Shown: positions 57,255 to 64,000 of the stretch, piece after piece
Layout: each line of letters opens with the position of its first letter
Numbering within the stretch: position 1 is the first letter of the stretch
NCBI GenBank assembly: GCA_038373885.1
Contig: JAWZYV010012234.1
Location: 248,001 to 312,000 of the forward strand
DNA from: Cheiracanthium punctorium
Taxonomy: Eukaryota; Arthropoda; Arachnida; Araneae; Cheiracanthiidae
Length of the DNA stretch: 64,000 nt
Reading direction: 5' to 3'
Notes under the pieces: model-generated
The model's database searches: none
What the model was told of the DNA's origin: nothing
Seen by the model: the letters and a program-made list of their open reading frames with translations, nothing else
Program-made: the position numbers and the translations under genes

Positions 57255-57785
57255 ATGGAAAAACTGTTTGCTATGATGTTAGATATGCGTTCCGGTCAAG
57301 ACAGTCTGAAAGAAAATATGTCAAAGATGTCTTTGGGACAAGAGAGTCTGAAAGAAAAGATGTCTTTCGGACAGGAGAGTCTGGAATAAAAGATTTGTTC
57401 GGAACTAGAGAGTCTACAATAGAAAATGCGTTCAGACAAGAAGAAATGAAGACTCAAATACAATCTGTTCATGAAAGAATCGAGGGAGTACGAAGCGAAG
57501 TGCAAGGACAGATCAGCGACGTACAAGAAAAAATCAACGACGTACAAGAAAAAATCGAGGGAGTACGAAGCAACGTGCAAGGACAAATCAGCGATGTGGA
57601 AGAACAAATCGGCGATATCAAAGGACAAATCAGCGATTTTGAAAAGACTTTCTGATCTTGAGAGGAAGCCAAGCAATATTTTGGCAAGTGGAGAAATTAT
57701 TAACTCTAGACCGACTGTAAAGCATTTAACATTTGACGGCCAAACATCTTGGACTGTTTTTAAGACTCAATTTGAGCTCAAATCA
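57255..57785 (+). pseudogene. Gypsy gag remnant, coiled-coil N-terminus, broken
   Basis: An ATG at 57255 opens a 44-codon frame with repeated GQ(D/E)SLKE(N/K)MS units, stopping at 57389. A second frame, 57395-57655, encodes repeated GQISDVQEKI / RIEGVRS(E/N)V heptad-like units (coiled coil), built on direct 42-bp DNA repeats. A one-base frameshift near 57640 leads to LSDLERKPSNILASG and TFDGQTSWTVFKTQFE, the start of the Gypsy matrix/capsid region, then gag stops abruptly. Confidence 0.75.
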
Positions 57786-58973
57786 TGTTCTATATTCGCG
57801 AAAGAGAAGACGACTATACCAACGAGATCTGAATTTCTTATCCAAGGGGTTCCTGAAGTCTCTGAACAGTTCCAGTATGTCGTAACGAACTTTCCTAGCC
57901 AGTCCTCCTTAAAAGGGGTCTTGGTAGCCGCCGCACTCGTGGATTTAAGAGGGGAAGCTATACCTATTCGAGTGTTGAATTCGGACGATAAACCTAAGAC
58001 TGTAGAAAAAAGGGCCGTTATTGCGACGTGTGAACCAGTGGTGGATATCGTCGCCCGTCCTCAAGGATATTCTAATAGTCATCATTTTCAACGAATGCTG
58101 GAGAATCTTGAAGGACTTAGTAAGGAACAGCGAATAGCAGTGCAAAAATTACTCCAGGAATTCCAAAACTTATTCTCTACCTGTGACGCTGATGTGGGCC
58201 ACTGTAATGTGACACAACATAAAATTAATACAGGTGATCATCCACCAATCAAGCAGTATCCAAGACGTTTGTTTCTTGCAAAGAAAGAGGAAGCTGAACG
58301 CCTGATTAAAGAAATGGTGGACAGTGGCATAATAGAGGAATCGTCGGGACCTTGGGCCTCACCGATCGTTCTTGTTAAAAAGAAGGACGGATCGACACGT
58401 TTCTGTGTCGACTATCGGAAACTGAACGATATTACTAGGAAAGACTGCTATCCCCTCCCGCGATTAGATGACACTTTAGATGCTTTGAATGGAAGCCAGT
58501 GGTTCTCTACGTTGGACTTAAAGAGCGGGTATTGGCAAGTCGAAATCCGACCTGAAGATAAAGAAAAGACAGCTTTTACCACCGGACAAGGGCTTTGGCA
58601 GTTTAAGGTAATGCCTTTCGGTCTTTGCAATGCCCCCGCTACTTTTGAAAGACTAATGGAAACTGTATTACGTGAACTTTCGTCTGAGGCCTGCTTAGTA
58701 TATTTAGATGACATTATTACAGTGGAAAAAACGTTTGAAGAACATTTAAATAATATTCGTAAAGTGTTTCTTAGATTACAAAATGCTAACCTTAAACTAA
58801 ACCCGAATAAATGCAAATTTTTACGTAAGGAAGTTACTTATCTTGGTCACGTTATTTCTGCAGACGGACTGATCCACAAAAAGTTAAAGCAGTTGTCGAG
58901 TGGCCTCTTCCGGAAACGGTACATGAACTGCGAAGTTTTCTCGGGCTGTGCACCTATTATCGCCGTTTTGTAA
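57786..58973 (+). pseudogene. Gypsy reverse transcriptase, fused to gag by internal deletion
   Basis: Directly after the gag piece the frame continues with a linker that normally follows protease, so capsid, nucleocapsid zinc knuckle and the protease active site are missing. RT follows: HPPIKQYPRRL, VDSGIIEESSGPWASPIVLV, RFCVDYRKLN, STLDLKSGYWQV (motif A Asp), MPFGLCNAPATFERLM, and catalytic YLDD (VYLDDIITV), then FLRKEVTYLGHVIS. A one-base frameshift near 58872 throws the frame out and it ends at 58973. The true frame continues as 58876-59887. Confidence 0.88.
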
Positions 58974-59887
58974 GAAATTTCTCAACAATCGCGAGACCTT
59001 TACATAAATTGACTAAAGCCCAAGCAACTTTTAATTGGACAGAGGAATGCGAGAAATCGTTCATTAGTCTAAAGCAGGCGTTAACGACGTCTCCTATTTT
59101 GACATATCCCCGGACTGACGAAGACTTTATCTTGGATACAGATGCCAGTAATGAAGGGATAGGAGCCGTGCTTTCGCAGAGAACAGAAAACGGTGAAAGT
59201 GTCATAGTTTACTTCAGCAAGAGCTTGAGTAAGCCAGAGAGGAATTATTGTGTCACTCGTAAGAAATTATTGGCTATTGTTAAATCTATTGAGCATTTCC
59301 ATCACTACCTCTATGGACGAAAATTTCTTCTCCGGACTGATCATGCTTCCTTGAGATGGCTTTTGAATTTTAAAGAACCTGAGGGTCAAATAGCTCGCTG
59401 GATCCAAAGGCTGCAGGAGTATGAGTTCGGACATCGCAAAGGAACTTCGCACGGAAATTCAGACGCTCTTTCCAGACGACCTTGTAAAGAGGACTGTAAA
59501 CACTGCGTGAACGCCGAGAAAAAGTACGGGACGGAGACGGATACTTTCGTGAAGGTTTTGACAGCAACGACTGTAGATCGGTGGGCTTCGAGTGAAGTAC
59601 AGAGAGCACGGTTAGAAGATTCCAATATTAGGCCAATTTTGGAGAAGAAACTAAATTCCGCGTATCGACCGTCTTGGCAAGAGATCGCGCCAAAGAGTCC
59701 CGCTACAAAGCGATACTGGGCTCTTTGGGATTCTTTACATCTTAAGGACGGTGTTTTATATCGGAAATGGGAGAGCGATGACGGAAGATCAAGCCGATGG
59801 CAATTAATTCTCCCACGTAGCAGAATTCCAGAGGTTCTGCGGGAGATTCATGATAGCGCAAGTGGAGGACATTTTGGAGTGATGTAG
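58876..59887 (+). pseudogene. Gypsy RT thumb, RNase H and integrase start, ended by TAG
   Basis: Continues after the frameshift with KAVVEWPLPETVHELRSFLG, then RNase H (LDTDASNEGIGAVLSQ, RTDHASLRWLL, RWIQRLQEYEFGHRKGTSHG, SDALSRR), then the integrase zinc region up to GGHFGVM, where an in-frame TAG (59885-59887) replaces a lysine codon found at this point in the other Gypsy copy. Confidence 0.88.
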
Positions 59888-60880
59888 ACGTTAAATAAAA
59901 CCAGAGAGCGATTTTATTGGGATCGACTTCGTACCGATGTTGAAAAATGGTGTAGAGAATGCCACGATTGCGGTGCCCGGAAAGGACCTAAAATAAAAAC
60001 CAGGGGTCGTTTGCAGCGCTATAATGTTGGCGCGCCTTTCGAAAGAGTGGCTTTAGATATCCTAGGACCCCTGCCTACAACATCGAAAGGCAATCGATAC
60101 GTCTTAGTCCTGATGGATTACTTTAACAAATGGCCAGAAGCAATTGCCATCCCAAATCAGGAAGCTTCAACGGTAGCTGAAGAACTCGTTCGAAATTGGA
60201 TCTCTTATTACGGAGTGCCTATGATGTTACATTCGGATCAAGGTACAAATTTTAATTCAGTACTATTTTCGGAGCTCAGCGAGTATTTGGGAATCACGAA
60301 GACTCGAACAACACCGCTACATCCCGAGTCCGATGGCATGGTCGAGATTTACAATCAAACAATTTTGAATCATCTTTCATTGTTCGTTTCGAAGAATCAA
60401 ACCGACTGGGATACATATTTGCCACTGTTCCTCCTGGCTTACAGAAGTGCGGTTCATGTCATGAGACGACCGGATATTCTCCTTCAGAGATGTTGTTCGC
60501 CCGGCCGTCCTCTTCGATTACTCAGTGATATTATTTTTGGACGACCATGTGATACGCCCTCCTCACGGAATGATTACATGAGTAATTTAGAAGCACGATT
60601 AGAAAGAGTTCATTCGTTTGCCAGAGAGCGAATCAATTTGGCGAGTGACCGAATGAAGATTCGTTACGACGCCAAAGCAACGAATCACCAATTTAAAGAG
60701 GGTGATCAAGTTTGGCTGTATAACCCAAAACGAAGGAGAGGTCTGAGTCCTAAGTTGCAACAGAACTGGGAAGGACCTTATATAGTTGTCAAGAAATTGA
60801 ACGATGTTATCTACAGAGTCCAGAAGTCGCCCAATTCAAAACCGAGAGTCATCCACATTAATCGTTTAGCGTGGAAGTAA
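59888..60880 (+). pseudogene. Gypsy integrase, C-terminal part
   Basis: Continues in frame past the TAG: WCRECHDCGARKG, core residues D in ALDILGPLP, D in LHSDQGTNF, E in DGMVEIYNQT, and GPY/F-like WEGPYIVVKKL. Two compensating frameshifts garble about 60450-60520. The stop codon TAA at 60878-60880 comes from LTR sequence, because a deletion joins the end of pol directly to LTR position 101, removing the usual pol end, polypurine tract and first 100 bp of the 3' LTR. About 70% of residues look the same as in the copy at 12826. Confidence 0.88.
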
Positions 60881-61283
60881 CCCTGCAGTCTTGGCGACAA
60901 ACTTGGCAATCGTCTTGGCGACGGATTTGACGACCGTGGCGACAAATGGTGGCTTCTAGAAAATTCATGTCTCGAGACCGTATTTCAATTTGAAGATTGT
61001 TCCAGAAATTTCTCGGCAATTCTGTTGACGTCACCATCTCTATAAAAGCGGTAGGATTTCTCTCCGGGGAGTTCAGTTGAGTGATAGACTTTGAAGTGCA
61101 CGGTTGATTCTATGAAATGAATAGCGTTAATGTTGTGCTTATTTATGATTTTAGTTAGTGCATGTTAATGTTTCTTGTATTATTTTGAGCTATTGAGCTA
61201 CGAGCCGGAAATAAAGTGTTGTTTTTGTTTACTGTGCTCATTGGACTGCTTTAAAATACACCCACTTGGCGATTTCCGTAACA
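60871..61283 (+). mobile_element. Gypsy 3' LTR, lacking its first 100 bp
   Basis: Matches 56787-57189, ends CGTAACA and is followed by atat, the same 4 bases that precede the 5' LTR (56683-56686). It carries a few substitutions and an insertion (CTCCGGGGAGTTCAGTTGAG) near 61061. Confidence 0.88.
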
Positions 61284-62160
61284 ATATAATCGTATCTGTG
61301 CGGGAAAAAAAAAAAAAAAAAATGTTCAAGTAGTCCCTTTGGTGAAACTACCGTGGTATATATTAATGAAACGTAGGTTTATAGTTTTATTAGTTGTAAG
61401 TGGATCGCGCGTGTTGAAAAATGATGAATAGAACACTTTTAATTTCACGAAATATGTATTAAGGTTGTTCTTCGAAGAATAAAAAACTCTGTTTTTAATC
61501 TTGATACACAAATTGCAATAAACTAATAGCACCATGGTCTCCAAAAAATTCCTGATGATTCTTCATAAGCTGCTTTACACACTTCAATAAGCGAAAAAGC
61601 TGTGCCTTTTGTGAAATTAGAAAAAAAAAAAAAAAATCTTAAACATGGATCTGAGCTGCAGGATTTTTCGAAGAGTGACACGTTGTGTGAAAAATTCCGA
61701 TTTTTAAGAATTTTTTAAAGTTTTGAAACTGATACAGGTTTATCGTTTATTTCAGTATGTAGTACAGCTTGTAAAGAGACAGTTTCAAAATTTTGAAGTG
61801 CCTGACATAATTAGTTTATTTGTACTTATGTACCAAAATGACGTGATTTTTTCGAGCTACACCATTGTGATATATATACTGTGCTTTAATCTATATTAAC
61901 CTAACAAATCTACTATAACTACCTATTAATTATATTAATATTATCTATCTTCGTTTCTCCTTCTTTAATGCTCAATCTAAAGAAACAGATTAGATATTTT
62001 AAACCAATGGTGCCTTTCTACTCGTTGATGATTCTTTAGAATTTATGCTTTGCCGTTTAAACAGCTCTCCATATATTTTTAATAATTCTTGTCAGATTGG
62101 CGTATTTAGCACCGCAAAATATTTCATATCGACGTGGTGGAAAATATCCAACCTGTCCCA
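61284..62160 (-). mobile_element. Helitron body, right of the Gypsy insertion
   Basis: Continues the Helitron begun at 56633; homologous to about 50830-51330 (TTTAATTTCACGAAATA, CTACCTATTAATTATATTAA, CTCTCCATATATTTTTAAT). Contains its own inserted or lost segments and A/T tracts. It breaks off at the LINE fragment near 62163. Confidence 0.65.
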
Positions 62161-62162
62161 AT

Positions 62163-62680
62163 TATCCATACACAGAGGTTCTATTAAAACTATATGATTT
62201 GATGAAAAACAACAGTGATATTAAAATAATTATGATATGGATAAAGGCTCACGTGGGACACTGGGGGAATGAAATAGCTGACCACCTTGCCAAATCACCC
62301 TTAATTAATAACGAACCTATTAGCAATAGAGTATTATCAGTTCCCCGATCCAAAATAGCCTATCTAACAAATAAGAAACTAGAAATTGATTGGCAAAGTT
62401 GGTGGTCTGACAGTGATACAGGAAGATATACTCATAAATTTTTACCAAATATTAAACATAATTTCGATATTAATAATACAATTGCAATAAAATTTATCAC
62501 TGGCGGGGGCAGCTTCCCAAATTACCTTAAACGCATAAATAAGAGACAGACTGAAAATTGTGAGTGTGGTGTCCTTGGCGACCCTTTGCATTATGCATTT
62601 GGGGGCTGTCCCCTCATGCCACATAACATAAGAAGAAACAATAGTATAAATGAATACATGAACTTCTTACAGGCTATACA
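62163..62680 (+). pseudogene. LINE ORF2 fragment: RNase H plus C-terminal zinc motif
   Basis: Open frame fragment starting YTEVLLKLYDLM and containing IWIKAHVGHWGNEIADHLAK, the RNase H signature of I/R1-group LINEs, then TGGGSFPNYLKRINKR and CECGVLGDPLHYAFGGC (CCHC-like). The frame extends a little on both sides by chance. 5' and 3' truncated; no start of its own. Confidence 0.8.
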
Positions 62681-62682
62681 AA

Positions 62683-63340
62683 TCTATATATATATAAGAG
62701 AAGAGTTTGTTTGTTTGTTCGCTATACACGTCCAGACATTTCGACGGATCTGGACCAAATTTGGCACGCTGACTAAATAGGACAAGAGAAAGCTAATGCC
62801 GTAAAAATGAAATTAATCGGATTAATAGTTTTTGAGTTATTTTATGTTTTGTAAGGTTTTTGGCCATTTTTCTCGCATTTTACGTTATCGCGAGCTAAAT
62901 TTCTGTCCAAATACTATATTTTTTATATCATCGGAAACTACAGAGTTTTCTTTTTCAAATACAATTTGTTACAAAATCGTACTTACATTTGCCGATTTTT
63001 GGGAAGTTTTTAAAGGAAATCCTGTTTCGAAGAAAATGTATGGCTTTTAAAAATATGCTATTTTTAAACTGTCGCATCGAAAAACCTAACGGGCAAAAAT
63101 TTTCCATCTTCTACGGCTTATTAAACATTTATTTCTCCCTCCTTTAAATTTTGAACCGTGCAGAAATGTTTATTAGACTTTTTTATATGATTTTTTTTTC
63201 TGAAAAGATCGCAGGTTAAAATTCTCTGTGGACTGCAAATTCCGCAAAATGAAATTCGAAAACTTCCCCCTCTGGTTTTCAAGGTCGCTTCAACTGTGAG
63301 CGCGCTTCGCGGAGGAATTTCTTCTGGCGTCCTGAAAGAG
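62683..63340 (+). mobile_element. Helitron 5' part
   Basis: Starts TCTATATATATATAAGAGAA after an A, with TTTGTTTGTTTG, then GACGGATCTGGACCAAATTT and later TTTTAAACTGTCGCATC, which parallels the 5' halves of the Helitrons at 52.6 and 53.3 kb. No 3' terminus before the window ends. Confidence 0.6.
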
Positions 63341-63365
63341 AGAGGGGGATAGAGGTGGCGATTAA

Positions 63366-63610
63366 GGTGACCATACGTCTTTGAAATTCGAGGACAGTCC
63401 CCAAATATAGATCGTTTTTCTCAATTTGTCATCAAAAATACTTTGACTTCTTGGGGACGCCACCCCAAATTTAAAGATTTGTACTTTTACCCTGAAAGTT
63501 TCCGTTTAGTTTATTTATTTCAGAAAAAACTGAATAAATAAAATAAAATAAAACTACTAAAAGTGCCTTCTGCTCAGAGAAACAACAAAATTCGATCTCT
63601 GAAAAATGAT
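63366..63610. mobile_element. MITE, GGTGACCATA-type, partial
   Basis: ATTAAGGTGACCATACGTCT and AATTCGAGGACAGTCCCCAA match 619-850 of the palindrome MITE; no right end. Confidence 0.65.
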
Positions 63611-63679
63611 AGTTAGAACACAGACAGGTAGAAGAGGAGAAATCTAGCCACGTCCAGTTCCCGGAGCCTCTACGCCATC

Positions 63680-63985
63680 GGGTGCTTTGTTCTTTTTTTT
63701 TTTTTTCTATTTTGCAGGGGGAAGACCCATGTCCTTTTTTTTTTTATTATTGCAGCGGGAAGTCCCATGTCCTTTTTTTTATCATTGCAGCGGGAGAATT
63801 CACATTCCAGCCTAGCCAAGTCCAATTCCTGGCAACCTCTGTATTTTATTGGGTGCCGGGTTCATTTTTTTTTTTTTTTTTTTTGGGGGGGGGGGTTGCA
63901 TCGGGAAATCCCGTGTCCTTTTTTTATCATTCCAGCGGGAGGATTCACATTCCTTCCCTTTACAATCTATATTTAAGGTAAATGG
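63680..63985 (+). repeat. Polypyrimidine/CAG minisatellite (~40-bp units)
   Basis: Five diverged units with a long T tract, TATCATT(G/C)CAG, CGGGA(A/G), (G/T)TCC(C/A)(A/G)TGTCC. At 63846-63890 two units flank a ~23-base T run and G10 run. Frames here encode poly-Phe and are not genes. Confidence 0.75.
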
Positions 63986-64000
63986 CATTTCTCATTCATT

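Overview
This is eukaryotic nuclear DNA, almost certainly from an arthropod and most likely an arachnid such as a spider. The organism is inferred from transposon content only; no host gene is recognisable. Nearly everything that can be identified is mobile-element sequence, mostly degenerate and often nested: Ty3/Gypsy LTR retrotransposons, a Penelope-like element with permuted domains, many Helitron ends and fragments, a ZMYM1/DUF4371-type hAT transposase pseudogene, mariner deletion derivatives, several hAT-type MITE families with 8-bp target duplications, tRNA-derived SINEs, LINE 3' pieces and a structured ~155-bp satellite. Long open frames on both strands of the satellite arrays are by-products of the repeat and not genes.

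Layout. 1-7137 is a large imperfect palindrome (arms 1-3346 and 3478-7137, spacer 3347-3477). Its core is a ~155-bp satellite, its middle carries two MITE families, and its outer ends are SINE copies. 7137-8430 holds SINE tails and a broken endonuclease-like (GDFN) fragment. 9440-10613 is a complete non-autonomous Helitron on the minus strand. 11052-12815 is a second satellite array with the same internal order of unit variants, fused at its end to the RNase H/integrase part of a Gypsy element (12826-14301) that keeps a 3' LTR (14668-15606). 15607-22900 is a Penelope-like element on the minus strand (GIY-YIG endonuclease upstream of the reverse transcriptase), split by a 3.3-kb Helitron (16920-20179). 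24112-25390 is a second, 5'-truncated copy of the Penelope-like element, and it shows the uninterrupted insertion site.

25.4-41 kb is low-density, AT-rich sequence with scattered MITEs, SINEs, a LINE fragment, LTR fragments and GDFN-type remnants. 41.17-42.99 kb is the hAT transposase pseudogene. 44-48 kb holds a dispersed repeat with a nested mariner derivative, a short Helitron and a perfect-TIR MITE. 50.3-54.15 kb is a Helitron cluster that ends in a near-identical inverted repeat. 56633-62160 is a Helitron interrupted by a Gypsy element (56687-61283) with both LTRs, a 4-bp target duplication and a severely deleted gag-pol. The window closes with a LINE RNase H fragment, another Helitron 5' end, a MITE and a short polypyrimidine/CAG minisatellite.

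There are no operons or interacting genes here. The story is the order of insertions: Helitron into Penelope-like element, Gypsy into Helitron, MITE into MITE, MITE into hAT, mariner into dispersed repeat, and repeated formation of inverted repeats at several scales.
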